A DNA stretch of 48,672 nucleotides. It comes from Pirellulaceae bacterium (lineage in GTDB: Bacteria; Planctomycetota; Planctomycetia; Pirellulales; Pirellulaceae). The DNA lies in NCBI GenBank assembly GCA_016784735.1, contig JADHUC010000039.1, forward strand, positions 1 to 48,672, in the 5' to 3' direction. The position numbers and the translations under genes were made by a program. The notes beneath the pieces are model-generated. The model saw nothing but the letters and a program-made list of their open reading frames with translations, made no database searches and was not told where the DNA came from. Positions 1 through 9,085 of the stretch are shown in pieces (position 1 is the first letter of the stretch; each line of letters opens with the position of its first letter).

Positions 1-150
1 CGCGTGGGTGACGAGACCGTCCAAGTCGAGGCTATCGACTACGAACGGCACGAAATCCGTGTTGAACGGCAGCTTCGCGCAGAACCGGGAATGAGCGTAT
101 CGTTGCCCTACAGCGGCCAGACGCCGGATGCGGGTGCTTTCGCGTTGTAG
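1..150 (+). CDS. C-terminal end of a secreted parallel beta-helix-type protein (partial)
   Basis: An open frame enters from the left edge and stops at TAG 148-150, leaving 49 codons. The last residues (PYSGQTPDAGAFAL) match the usual closing motif of planctomycete right-handed parallel beta-helix proteins, in which a G-x-x-P-D-x-G-A-F/Y stretch ends the last coil. The catalytic part is outside the window, so no substrate can be assigned. A polysaccharide lyase or a DUF1565-type protein would both fit. It lies on the same strand as the dead peptidase gene and the heparinase-like gene that follow, but with a gap that argues against tight co-translation. Confidence 0.55.
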   Translation, partial: RVGDETVQVEAIDYERHEIRVERQLRAEPGMSVSLPYSGQTPDAGAFAL

Positions 151-298
151 TTCGGGTGAATCACCGGCAAGAAGAAGGTCACCATCAAAAGCCCGAAGAG
201 AGATAGAGAACTCATAATCCACCGTAGCTGCGTTCGCCAGAACGCGGGGATTTCCGCACTCTGGCCAGTGCAGATACACGAAGAGAATAGAGAGCCTT

Positions 299-652
299 AT
301 GAACATCAACGCAAGAAGGTCTGCGGTGTCCGTCGTCTCCTGGTTCGCAGCAGCCATCGGTGCGACTGCCGCCGGAAGCCCGCAGGAAGATGCAGTGTCG
401 ATCCGAACAGACTTTCCGGGCGGGAACGTCCTCGTCGAAAGTATCGAGGGCGACGTCGTCCATGTCGAGCCGGACCTGAGGGGCGGACGCGATTGATCCT
501 ACTGGTGCTTCGAGGTTCGCACCGATACGGCGCGGCGGCTACGGTTTGTTTTTCCCGTGAAACCGATGAAGTTCGTCGGAATGCAGGGTCCGGCAGTGAG
601 TCGCGACGGCGGAAAGACCTCGACGCTGTTCGCGCCCACTCCGCCAATTTGA
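299..652 (+). pseudogene. Decayed M14-type carboxypeptidase, N-terminal remnant with internal stop
   Basis: The frame starts with a signal peptide (MNINARRSAVSVVSWFAAA...) and continues into the N-terminal domain typical of cytosolic-carboxypeptidase-like M14 proteins: an S-I-R-T-D-F-P-G-G-N-V motif, then a D-L-R stretch. A TGA at 494-496 interrupts it. The same frame continues without any shift into SYWCFEVRTDTARRLRFVFP and then GPAVSRDGGKT before a TGA at 650-652. Family members usually read D-W-F/S-Y-W here, so the stop sits exactly where a tryptophan is expected and looks like TGG to TGA. The zinc-binding catalytic domain is missing altogether, so this is a truncated, inactive gene. Read-through as selenocysteine is unlikely because the frame closes soon afterwards. 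Confidence 0.7.
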
Positions 653-671
653 CCAAAGGAAAAAGAGAGAA

Positions 672-3212
672 ATGAATATTCGTAAGCGTCATCGTTTAGC
701 AGGATTCGTATCTGCTGCAATCGCCTATCTGGCCATCTTCGCCACGATGTCTACCCCCTGTGCGGAATCACCGTTGCCTGTAATCGCCGCCATCCATCCT
801 GCGCGGCGCACGGCGGCAAGTCCCGCAGACGGAGAGGTTGTGACGGTGAACCCGCCACCGTTGCTCTGGCCCGTTGTATCGGGCGCGGATGTACGATACG
901 AGGTCCGATTGTCGCAAGCTGAAGACTTTTCCGATGCGACAACGATCCGGACGGAAGATCTGCGTTGGGCCATGTTTAATCCACATCGGAAACTCGCTAC
1001 AGGCACCTGGTATTGGCAGTACGGAATGATCCGACGATCGAAGCCGCAGCCGAAATGGTCGCCGGTCCGCCGATTCGAAGTGGACGACGCTGCTCGGCTG
1101 TCCGTGACTCCGTCGGCATCGGAGATGATCGCTGCGATCCCGAGCAAGCACCCACGGATTCTCGTCTCTGCCGACAAGCTGGCCCTGTTGCGCGAGCGTG
1201 TGAAAAACACAGATAGGTTGACCGCCTCTACTCGCTCTGCCGATCGATTGGTCCGTCGACCGGTTCGGGGTGTCGAAGCAGCGCGACCCAACAAACAAGG
1301 CACAAACGCGTTTGAGGCCAAGAACTTTGCCAAGTGGGCCAGCAAGGGATACGCGGCCAAGCTGCTGGCCGAAGTCAAGTCGCTGACGTTGGCGTATCTG
1401 CTGACGGGCGACCGGCGGTATGGCGATGCAGCGGTCGAGCGCGGTTTGGCAACCGCCAGGCTAGATCCAAGCGGTCCCACGTCCCGCAAAGTCAGCGACT
1501 TTGCCGACGGCTCGTGCATGGAGGCCATGGCCTTGGTGTACGACTGCTGCTACGACCAACTGGATGCGGACGAGCGAACTCAAATGCGTCACGCCATGAT
1601 CGCGCGAGCAGCGCCCTGGTTCACCGGGCAAATGAACAACCTGGAATCCCGCGTGTTCAGCGCCCACATCTGGCAGCACATCCTGCAGCAGGCAACCGAG
1701 GTTGCTCTGGCATTGCACGGCGAGGTACCCGAAGCGGAAATGTGGTTGGCCTATGTGTACGAGCTTTGGCAGGCACGGGTGCCGTTGCTGGGCGGAGAAG
1801 ACGGTGGCTGGGCCAACGGCGTCAATTACTTTGCGACGAATTTCAAAACGCTGCTGGAAATGCCGACTCTGCTCGAGCGTTATACATCGAAAGCCGACTT
1901 CTTCAGTCATCCGTGGTATCGAAATACGATCTACTATCAGATCTATGCCTGGCCGTCCGGTTCCGCCTCGGACGGTTTCGGCGATGGCGCAGAAAGGCAA
2001 GGGACGCCTTCCACCAGCCGAGCGATGTTCCTGTACTTCTTGGGCGAACGATTCCAGGATCCCGCGGCACTGTGGTATGCCCGCCAAATCGCTGGGAACC
2101 AGGCTCCCGAATCGTTTCTGACGCCGATGCTCTGGATCGAGCGGACGCTTCGCGATGAACTGACGACCTTGCCCAAACCGGTTCTGCCGGACGATCTGCC
2201 GCAGGCGCGGGCGTTTCGGGATACTGGCATTGTTTCGATGCACACCGATTTGGCATCGCCTGCCGATAATCTAATGGTCGCTTTCCGCGCCAGCCCCTAC
2301 GGCTCGTACAACCACATGCATTCGGATCAGAACAGTTTCAATCTGCTGTTCGGCGGTCGCCGTCTGTTTTCTGGATCGGGGTACTACATCGGCTACGGCG
2401 ACGAGCATTTCAAGGGATGGTACACGCACACTCGCGGGCACAATTCCGTGTTGATCGACGACCGCGGCCAAATTCGCGGGGCCGATGGCTATGGCAGGAT
2501 CGCGCGGTACATTAATGGGCGGCAGATCAGTTACTGTGCCGGGGATGCTTCGAATGCCTACGGCGATGCGGGACTGACGCGATTCAGGCGACATTTGGTT
2601 TTCCTGCGGCCTGATACGATCGTCATCTACGACGATTTGTTGGCGGACCACGCGGCCAAGTGGAGTTGGCTGTTGCACAGCATCCAACTGATTTCCACAA
2701 GCACCGATGGCCGGCGTCTGTTTGCCGTTGCCGATACGGGACGGGCTCAGGTGGATCTATTCGCTTCCTCCGAGTTGCAGGTGAGAATCAGCGACCAGTT
2801 CGACCCGCCTGCTGTCAACTGGCGAGACAAAACCAGTGGCGGAAAGGTCATCCAATACCCGAACCAGTGGCATGTGACGGCCGAGCCGACCGAGCGTTTG
2901 ACGTCCGCGCGCTTCCTGGCGGTAATACAAGTGGCCAACAACAACGAAGCTGCCTCGCTGGAGACGCCAATCCGCCAGGCCGATGGCGTCATCCGCACGT
3001 CGAATTGGCAAATCACCGCCGCGTTGGACCCCACGCTTGACGCGTCCTTATTGATCCAACGTGCCGACGGCAAGGCGGCCCTGGCGGTCGATTGCCCGGA
3101 GTTCACCGTCGGGGATGCGCAGTACGAATCGGCCGAGCCGGAATCGGTGCTCATCGAGGACGCGAACGGTCCAGTTCGGCGGTGCCAGGACAATGCCATG
3201 CCTCCATCCTGA
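672..3212 (+). CDS. Secreted heparinase II/III-family polysaccharide lyase-like protein
   Basis: 846 aa. The first 32 residues form a signal peptide (basic start, hydrophobic AGFVSAAIAYLAIF, then CAES), so the enzyme is exported. An N-terminal Ig-like segment (about 35-140) is followed by the (alpha/alpha)-toroid region of the DUF4962/heparinase II group. This includes SAHIWQHIL with His332, which lies where the catalytic His of Pedobacter heparinase II is expected. The C-terminal beta-sandwich half begins near NHMHSDQN (547-554) and GHNSVLIDD, both hallmarks of the heparinase II/III C-terminal domain. The family cleaves uronic-acid-containing polysaccharides by beta-elimination; the substrate here is unknown. 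The start has a purine-rich site (AAAGGAAAAAGAGAGAA) directly upstream. It begins just after the dead M14 gene. Confidence 0.85.
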   Translation: MNIRKRHRLAGFVSAAIAYLAIFATMSTPCAESPLPVIAAIHPARRTAASPADGEVVTVNPPPLLWPVVSGADVRYEVRLSQAEDFSDATTIRTEDLRWAMFNPHRKLATGTWYWQYGMIRRSKPQPKWSPVRRFEVDDAARLSVTPSASEMIAAIPSKHPRILVSADKLALLRERVKNTDRLTASTRSADRLVRRPVRGVEAARPNKQGTNAFEAKNFAKWASKGYAAKLLAEVKSLTLAYLLTGDRRYGDAAVERGLATARLDPSGPTSRKVSDFADGSCMEAMALVYDCCYDQLDADERTQMRHAMIARAAPWFTGQMNNLESRVFSAHIWQHILQQATEVALALHGEVPEAEMWLAYVYELWQARVPLLGGEDGGWANGVNYFATNFKTLLEMPTLLERYTSKADFFSHPWYRNTIYYQIYAWPSGSASDGFGDGAERQGTPSTSRAMFLYFLGERFQDPAALWYARQIAGNQAPESFLTPMLWIERTLRDELTTLPKPVLPDDLPQARAFRDTGIVSMHTDLASPADNLMVAFRASPYGSYNHMHSDQNSFNLLFGGRRLFSGSGYYIGYGDEHFKGWYTHTRGHNSVLIDDRGQIRGADGYGRIARYINGRQISYCAGDASNAYGDAGLTRFRRHLVFLRPDTIVIYDDLLADHAAKWSWLLHSIQLISTSTDGRRLFAVADTGRAQVDLFASSELQVRISDQFDPPAVNWRDKTSGGKVIQYPNQWHVTAEPTERLTSARFLAVIQVANNNEAASLETPIRQADGVIRTSNWQITAALDPTLDASLLIQRADGKAALAVDCPEFTVGDAQYESAEPESVLIEDANGPVRRCQDNAMPPS

Positions 3213-3251
3213 TCGCGAGCGATTTTCTGAAGATTTCCAGTGAGTCAGCCA

Positions 3252-3282
3252 TTGACTCTCCCCTTACTGGAGGCCGTATGCT
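3252..3282 (+). promoter_or_regulatory. MerR-type promoter with 19-bp spacer
   Basis: TTGACT (3252-3257) and TATGCT (3277-3282) are separated by exactly 19 bp. The long spacer carries a CTCC...GGAG dyad (3258-3272). A 19-bp spacer with a central dyad is the signature of promoters activated by MerR-family proteins, which untwist the over-long spacer; the start of this one (TTGACTCTCCCCT) closely resembles promoters of BmrR-like regulators. It lies about 85 bp upstream of the decayed MerR gene at 3366, so it was probably that gene's own autoregulated promoter. Confidence 0.65.
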
Positions 3283-3365
3283 CGTGATATTGGACCGGCC
3301 AGGGAGGCGCATCGAGAGGTCTCCCCGCGTGCGGCTCCGATGTGCGTATCCAGGGAGTCCCAAGC

Positions 3366-3684
3366 ATGTACAGCATCGGTGAGTTTTCGAGAATCACAGG
3401 GCTCTCCGTGAAGACGCTCCGTTTCTACCACGAGAAAGGCATTCCTGGTGCCACCGTGCATCGACGACGAAACGGGGCACCGAAACCACGACGAACGGAC
3501 CGCCGAGAGAGGCTACGTCGTGGCTCGTCTGCGCGAGATGCATTTCTCGCTGAGCCAGATCAAGCACAAAGGCTAAGAGACGCTTCTTCCGTCACGTGAA
3601 GTGTACCTGAAGAGCCCAGGGATGATCTTCCGCGGAAATCCCCAAAAGTACCTGACGGAGATCCAGATCCTAGTCAAAGCCTGA
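3366..3684 (+). pseudogene. Decayed MerR-family regulator with GyrI-like effector domain
   Basis: From ATG 3366 the frame reads MYSIGEFSRITGLSVKTLRFYHEKGI, a textbook MerR winged-helix start. Near 3444 it shifts by one base. The neighbouring frame then continues with LVPPCIDDETGH and AERGYVVARLREMHFSLSQIKH, the expected second half of the MerR DNA-binding domain, to a TAA at 3574-3576. In that second frame, 3601-3684 encodes [14 protein letters not shown] sequence and [12 protein letters not shown], which is how GyrI-like/AraC effector-binding domains end. Most of the effector domain (more than 100 residues) is therefore deleted, and a frameshift separates the two halves of the DNA-binding domain. 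The gene is dead, although its promoter is still readable. Confidence 0.75.
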
Positions 3685-4113
3685 AGTTCAGGTCGTTATG
3701 GCGTGATTCTCGAGATCGACGGACGAATCGTCGCGTCGGCCGTTTCGACATTTTACTGCGCGCAGTCTGCTGGCAATTCTTGAACAGAAGGCAACGGAGA
3801 GAACAGAGAATCGCTTCAGCCTCTGCTGGCTCTGTTTCCTCCTGTTTAGAATCCGCATGCTTGGGTTGCGTCCGAAGGCCACGCCAACCTCTTCAACAGC
3901 CGATTCTGAATTCTGTACGTCCGAGCCCTTCCCGCCGTGTCGCACGAAACTCGTTCTGTTCGTCGGCTCGCCACGACACCCACACAGGCATAGCGCCGTG
4001 CCAAATCGCGACGGCGTCGACAGGAGTCTGCTACAATACGCAGATTGAATTCGAAGATGAAGACCGGAACCAGCGACGGTTGGCGGCTCTGGAAGAACAA
4101 GGAGCGATCTACG
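3685..4113. other. Intergenic region, no gene seen
   Basis: About 430 bp with no convincing coding frame. The only structure I see is an imperfect inverted repeat at about 3781-3848 (AACAGAAGG...AACAGAG against CTCTGTT...CCTCCTGTT), probably a degraded dispersed palindromic element. A TACAAT hexamer at 4032-4037 could be the -10 box for the beta-helix gene downstream, but I see no good -35 box. Confidence 0.4.
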
Positions 4114-6438
4114 ATGACGTATTCCTACATCGACGGCTTGCGGCGGTTTGGCAAGTGCCTGTCTTGGGCGGTTCTATGGAGCGCTCTGGCGGCTGCCGCC
4201 TGCCCGGCGGCCGAGTACTGGGTTTCGGCCGGCGGCGATAACGCTTCGCTCGGCAACCGGCAGAAGCCGTTCCGGTCGATCCAGCACGGTGTCCAGGCGA
4301 TGCAGCCTGGGGATACCCTTTTCGTACGAGCCGGGCGATATGAAGAAAACGTGTCGGTCACCGCGGAGAAGTCGGGAGCACCGGGCAAGTGGCTGTCGAT
4401 CTGCGCGGCCGCGGGCGACGAGCGGAAGGTCGTCGTAGGCACGGAAACGCCCCGCGTGGATGCCTACGGCTCACAATCATCGGCCTTTTCGCTGCGCGAG
4501 GTTCAGTACGTTCGGCTGCGAGGGTTCTACTGTGTGGCCCCTTATCGCGGACGCGGGTCGGCCATCGGCGCAGGGAAGAGTCAATTCATTGAGATCATCA
4601 ATTGCGTTGCCACCGGCGGCGGCCAGGGCGGGGTCGATGCGAATCACTGCGACCACGTCACCATCGACGGTGTCGAGGCCTTCTTCAACGGTGGCGGCGG
4701 CGCGTGGTCCAGCGGCATCTCGCTGCTGGAGCCGAAGACGAAGGACAACGTCGTGCGGAATTGCGTCTGCTACGGCAATTACGACAACTCGTCCTACCGG
4801 AGCGACGGCAACGGCATCATTATAGACAATGCCTATCACGAAGGCGGTGCACTGCTGGCGAACAACCTCTGCTACATGAACGGCGGCAAGGGGATCTGCT
4901 CGACGCGCAGTCACAACTGCATCTTCCTGAACAACACGTGCGTGGCCAACTGCTGGCAATCCAATCAGCAGGCCAAGGCCCACGAACTGTCCGTGCGCGG
5001 GGCCGACAACGTCGTGCGCAACAACGTCGCCGTCAACACACTGCCGGACGGCGTCGGCATGCAAGTCTTGTTGACCTACGGCGGACCAACGGGCAGAGTG
5101 GACATCGACCCGAAGAGCATTCGCTGCGATCACAACCTGTTCTTCAACCCGCAACACGAGGCTTGCGTCGTAGTCGCCGGCAACCGTCGGAAACTGCTCG
5201 ACCTTGCGGAACTGCGGGAGGCGATGCCACATTGGGCCGGCGACACGCTCGGCGTAGATCCGGGCTTCGTCGACATGGAAAACCTGGACTTCCGCCTGCG
5301 GCCCGACAGTCCTGCCTTGAAAGCTGGCATGGCGTCATCGGACGTTCAAGCGGATCTGGTCGGGCGTCCGCGGCCGGCTTCGGGCTCATGTTCTTTGGGC
5401 TGTTACGAAGGGGCGTACGATGACCCAGCCGGGCCCTATTCAAAGCCGGGTGTCGAAATTGCCGACGGCCAGGACCGGCACGCGATCGAATCGGTTCTGG
5501 CGAACGAGTACGAATTCGAGTGGCACGGCATGCTCTGGGGCTTCGGCAAACTGCTGCCCGAGGAACTGCCCCTTCAAATCGAAGTCCAAGGTCCGAGGAA
5601 GGCCGACTTCTTGAACCTATCGGGGCGGTTCGTGTTGCGAGAGTTACTAACCCAGTTGGCTGAGAAACACTGCGTCAAGCTCGTCCTGCGGCAGCCGGAC
5701 GAGTGCCGAGGACTGCCGCCGGGCGCACACACGATCAGCCACTGGCTCTCGATTCGCGAAGGTGCGGATGTCGACGAAATGGCATTTGTGCGAGGGCGGC
5801 TCCGCAGTCTTCTCTGGACGGATGACCATGATGGCAAAACGCCGTTTGCCGAACTGCTGCCCGTGCTATCCGCCGTAACGGGTGTGCGCATCGACAGCGA
5901 GAGGTCCGTGCCTGCCGAGTGGTCGTGTCCTATGGTTACCCGCAACATGAAACTCGCGGCCGCATTGAACGACGTGGCACGGCGAATGAACACGCGGTTC
6001 ATCTTGTCGCGGCAAGATCCGTTCGCCAAGGCGCGCGGAGGCCGAACGGTCGAACTCGACAAGCCTTTCGGCCAAGGAAACGGATTGGTCGAGGTGACTG
6101 TAGAGCAACCGGACGGCCGCGGCCGTATCGACTTGTTCGCCCGCGTGCAGCCCGACGCTTGCCTGTGCGCCCGAATCTTCGACGACAACAGCCGCTTCAT
6201 CGCCCCCGCCGGCATCGACGACACAGGTGCCGGAGACATGTATCACAAGGCGTCCACGCGGCTCGACCCCGGCAGCCTCGTTCGCCTGGCCGTGATCGAC
6301 AACGTGTGCGCACTCTCCGTTGGCGACGAGTGGGTCATGCTGAACCGTTTGCCGCGTGGCATGGACAAAGGCCACTTCCAGGTGCGAGTGGCCTCGGACT
6401 GGATCAAGGTTGGCCGAATTCGGCACGTCTCGATGTAG
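4114..6438 (+). CDS. Secreted right-handed parallel beta-helix protein with long C-terminal extension
   Basis: 774 aa from ATG 4114. This start is chosen because AAGGAGCG precedes it and the signal peptide (FGKCLSWAVLWSALAAAACPAAE) begins there; an in-frame ATG at 4045 lacks both. Residues about 33-450 have the DUF1565/beta-helix layout: AEYWVSAGGDNASLGNRQKP, then PGDTLFVRAGRYEENV, then repeated N-x-x-V/I-R-N-N coils, closing with CSLGCYEG. The family contains pectate-lyase-like enzymes and carbohydrate-binding helices. About 300 further residues follow. Two segments (about 510-545 and 590-655) look like STN-type modules (RELLTQLAEKHCVKLVL; KLAALNDVARRMNTRFIL-like), then a beta-rich tail. No catalytic residues can be fixed by eye, so the substrate is unknown. 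Confidence 0.75.
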   Translation: MTYSYIDGLRRFGKCLSWAVLWSALAAAACPAAEYWVSAGGDNASLGNRQKPFRSIQHGVQAMQPGDTLFVRAGRYEENVSVTAEKSGAPGKWLSICAAAGDERKVVVGTETPRVDAYGSQSSAFSLREVQYVRLRGFYCVAPYRGRGSAIGAGKSQFIEIINCVATGGGQGGVDANHCDHVTIDGVEAFFNGGGGAWSSGISLLEPKTKDNVVRNCVCYGNYDNSSYRSDGNGIIIDNAYHEGGALLANNLCYMNGGKGICSTRSHNCIFLNNTCVANCWQSNQQAKAHELSVRGADNVVRNNVAVNTLPDGVGMQVLLTYGGPTGRVDIDPKSIRCDHNLFFNPQHEACVVVAGNRRKLLDLAELREAMPHWAGDTLGVDPGFVDMENLDFRLRPDSPALKAGMASSDVQADLVGRPRPASGSCSLGCYEGAYDDPAGPYSKPGVEIADGQDRHAIESVLANEYEFEWHGMLWGFGKLLPEELPLQIEVQGPRKADFLNLSGRFVLRELLTQLAEKHCVKLVLRQPDECRGLPPGAHTISHWLSIREGADVDEMAFVRGRLRSLLWTDDHDGKTPFAELLPVLSAVTGVRIDSERSVPAEWSCPMVTRNMKLAAALNDVARRMNTRFILSRQDPFAKARGGRTVELDKPFGQGNGLVEVTVEQPDGRGRIDLFARVQPDACLCARIFDDNSRFIAPAGIDDTGAGDMYHKASTRLDPGSLVRLAVIDNVCALSVGDEWVMLNRLPRGMDKGHFQVRVASDWIKVGRIRHVSM

Positions 6439-6478
6439 TGTGGACGGAGGCCGTCGCACAGGATGGTAACTCAAAGCC

Positions 6479-8986
6479 ATGATACTGAACTTTCATCCCC
6501 TGGCCCCTTTCATCGTGAGCAGCCTTTTATTTGTTGTCTCCAACGGATTCCTCGTTGCAGAGGAACCGCGGTGGGCGGGCAAGGGCCGGTACCGCATTTT
6601 GGTCGAAGTTCCGCCGGTGCCGGATCTCGGTCGTTGCGAGGACGAGATGGTCGGGAAGGCCGAACTCGATCTGTACCGGCTGTTTCCTGACGCGCCGGCC
6701 GATCACAGGATCGCCCTGCATTCGCTCCAGGTCATTCGACAGGAGTCCCATGCCGCGCCGTATCCGAAGCACGTCCAACAGCAATCGGCCGACGACCGGC
6801 CTTTCCGTTTCTACGATCATGGCCTTTTGGACGAGTTTCCTACTTGGCGTCGCTACGCGTCCCTCGAGTCACTGGCCAATCGTCCGATGTTTCGGATGAC
6901 CGAGCGACTGCCGTTCGGCCATCGCGTGTTCGCTTCTGCCGGTGAACACGTCAGTGGGACGCTGGTTTGGCCGCACACGCAAACCGGGAACGAACCGTCC
7001 ACTTACGGAATCTACTTCGATTTGGCTTCGAAGGCCAAAAAGGCCACGTCCCCACCGGCTGGATGGATCGGCGACGGCGGCAATCGAATTGTGCCCAAGA
7101 GCCCGATGAGTTGCCCGCCGGGCAATAACTCTGCCAGCGTCGTCGATTGGAATGGCGACGGCCTCGCCGACCTGCTGCACGGTGTCTCATCCGGCTATGT
7201 CATCATCGCCGAAAACACTGGCAGTTCCGAACAACCCAGTTTCAATCGTCGGCGGATTCTTCGTGACGCATCCGGCAAACCGATGGATGTGGGGTATGAC
7301 GCAAGTCCTCTGGCGGTTGACTGGAACGGCGACGGCGCGCGTGATCTCCTGATCGGCGCTGAAAAAGGTTGCATCCTTTACTTCGAGAACCGTGGCGACA
7401 ACGCCGATCCCTCGTTCAAGTATGGAGGCTTTGTTCAGGCGGATGGCCAGATGCTGCTCACCCCGAACTGGCCCATTGCGGAATTGCCGAACGGCAAGCC
7501 TGGCGAGGTGTATCCCGCTGACTATCTGGCGATTCCATGCGTCTGCGATTGGGACGGCGATGACGACACCGACCTGCTGGCCGGCGGATTCGTCACTGGC
7601 TGGATCTTCTTCTTCGAGAATGTCGGCAAGCTGTCTGACGGGACTCCCAATCTTCGGGCGCGAGGTCCGCTGAAGGTCGATGGCCAAACGCTCGACGCCG
7701 GCTGGGCGGCCGCTCCGACGGCGGTAGATCTGGATCATGACAGCGATCTGGACTTGATCTGCGGCGCGAAACCGATGACGCCCCAGGGCGGCGATGCGAG
7801 TGATCCGAACGCCAACCTGCTGTACTTCGAAAACGTTGGCGACCGGACCCGTGCCGAACTGAAGAAGCGGCCCTTCCCCGCGAACGGGCCGCCGCCGACC
7901 GGAACGACCCTGATGGCACCCGTCTGTGACTGGAACGGCGATTCGCTACCGGACCTGCTGCTGGTCACTCGATCCTCGATGCAGGTCTTTGCCGTACCCA
8001 ACATCGGAACTCAGACGGCTCCGATGTTCGACATGAAGAGCCGTGCCATTCCAGCCACCTGGAACCATCAACAGTTGCCCTCCGGTACATTCGTGGACTG
8101 GAACGGGGACGGACATCCCGATCTGATCAACCGCTTCTACGTCACACTGAACGACGGCGTGGGATTTCCGCATTCGTTTGCCCGCCGCTTCAGCCTCCTC
8201 GCCGGTCAGAAACCGATTCGGCATCCTGTGCCGCACGGTGATGAAAACTCCTTCGTGACTCTCCATGACCTGGATGGTGACGGCGATCACGATTGCATCT
8301 ACGGCGCGCACAGCGGCCACATCTGGTTCCACGAAAACCGAGGCAGCGACACGGCCCCGGCGTTGGACACGACCGGCTACTGCTTGCCGCTTGTCGGCGG
8401 CGGTCTGATCCGGGTGGGCGAACCTCCCGCGGAAAAGAAACCCGGTTTCAACTTTACCGACCTGCAGGGTGCTCGCCCCAAACCCGCGCCTGCCGATTTT
8501 GATGGAGATGGCCGCGCGGACCTGGTCATTGGCGATACCTACGGCCGCGTGCGTTACTTCCGAAACGAAGGCCGCGGCGATGACGGCCGCCACCGTTTTG
8601 CCGAACCGTTGATGATTCACCAAAGTAGGTCACGTCTCAGTGTCCACGCAGCCGACTGGGACGCCGACCGCGCAGCCGATGTATTCGTCATCACGGGACA
8701 ACGCGTTTCCGTCCTGCACAATCGAGTGATCCCAGGCCACTGCGAGTTCGATGCACCAGAGGCACTCAAGTTGCCGCCGACCATCGGCGGCTTCTACGGC
8801 GTATCGCCCGTGGACCTGAACGGCGATGGCGATACCGACCTCGTCTATCACACCTCGTCCCGCATCACCTGCTACGCCGAGCGATCCTTCCTGGAGCACG
8901 GGTATCGCCCCGCTTCCATCATCAGCGCCGGGAGGGAGAATAGTGACTCTGCAATTCAAGACGATCCTGGGAAAGACGATCGATGA
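6479..8986 (+). CDS. Secreted FG-GAP/VCBS repeat protein
   Basis: 835 aa. The N-terminus has a hydrophobic leader (FIVSSLLFVVSNGFLVAEE), so export is expected. From about residue 220 onward I count ten calcium-binding D-x-[DN]-x-D-x-x-x-D type repeats, for example DWNGDGLADLL, DWDGDDDTDLL, DLDGDGDHDC and DFDGDGRADLV. They are spaced as in an FG-GAP/VCBS beta-propeller and often followed by Y-F-E-N. Such propellers mediate carbohydrate or protein binding at the cell surface. No enzymatic domain is recognisable. It starts 41 bp after the beta-helix gene and may be co-transcribed with it; a polysaccharide-handling role is inference. Confidence 0.8.
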   Translation: MILNFHPLAPFIVSSLLFVVSNGFLVAEEPRWAGKGRYRILVEVPPVPDLGRCEDEMVGKAELDLYRLFPDAPADHRIALHSLQVIRQESHAAPYPKHVQQQSADDRPFRFYDHGLLDEFPTWRRYASLESLANRPMFRMTERLPFGHRVFASAGEHVSGTLVWPHTQTGNEPSTYGIYFDLASKAKKATSPPAGWIGDGGNRIVPKSPMSCPPGNNSASVVDWNGDGLADLLHGVSSGYVIIAENTGSSEQPSFNRRRILRDASGKPMDVGYDASPLAVDWNGDGARDLLIGAEKGCILYFENRGDNADPSFKYGGFVQADGQMLLTPNWPIAELPNGKPGEVYPADYLAIPCVCDWDGDDDTDLLAGGFVTGWIFFFENVGKLSDGTPNLRARGPLKVDGQTLDAGWAAAPTAVDLDHDSDLDLICGAKPMTPQGGDASDPNANLLYFENVGDRTRAELKKRPFPANGPPPTGTTLMAPVCDWNGDSLPDLLLVTRSSMQVFAVPNIGTQTAPMFDMKSRAIPATWNHQQLPSGTFVDWNGDGHPDLINRFYVTLNDGVGFPHSFARRFSLLAGQKPIRHPVPHGDENSFVTLHDLDGDGDHDCIYGAHSGHIWFHENRGSDTAPALDTTGYCLPLVGGGLIRVGEPPAEKKPGFNFTDLQGARPKPAPADFDGDGRADLVIGDTYGRVRYFRNEGRGDDGRHRFAEPLMIHQSRSRLSVHAADWDADRAADVFVITGQRVSVLHNRVIPGHCEFDAPEALKLPPTIGGFYGVSPVDLNGDGDTDLVYHTSSRITCYAERSFLEHGYRPASIISAGRENSDSAIQDDPGKDDR

Positions 8987-9085
8987 TTAAGAATGCAAAC
9001 AGTCCCCGGTTCTCTTGGGAAAAACTGCCTGCAGCAACCATCACAAAACACATGGTGAGGAACTGCGTTGTCCTTTGCATCGCAT

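Noticed and set aside
494..496. Selenocysteine codon in the M14 remnant
   Set aside because: The family has Trp at this place, the catalytic domain is absent, and the frame closes 52 codons later.
725..1528. Long minus-strand open frames opposite the heparinase-like gene
   Set aside because: Ser/Arg-rich shadow translation of a GC-rich gene. The plus-strand frame has a signal peptide and clear family motifs.
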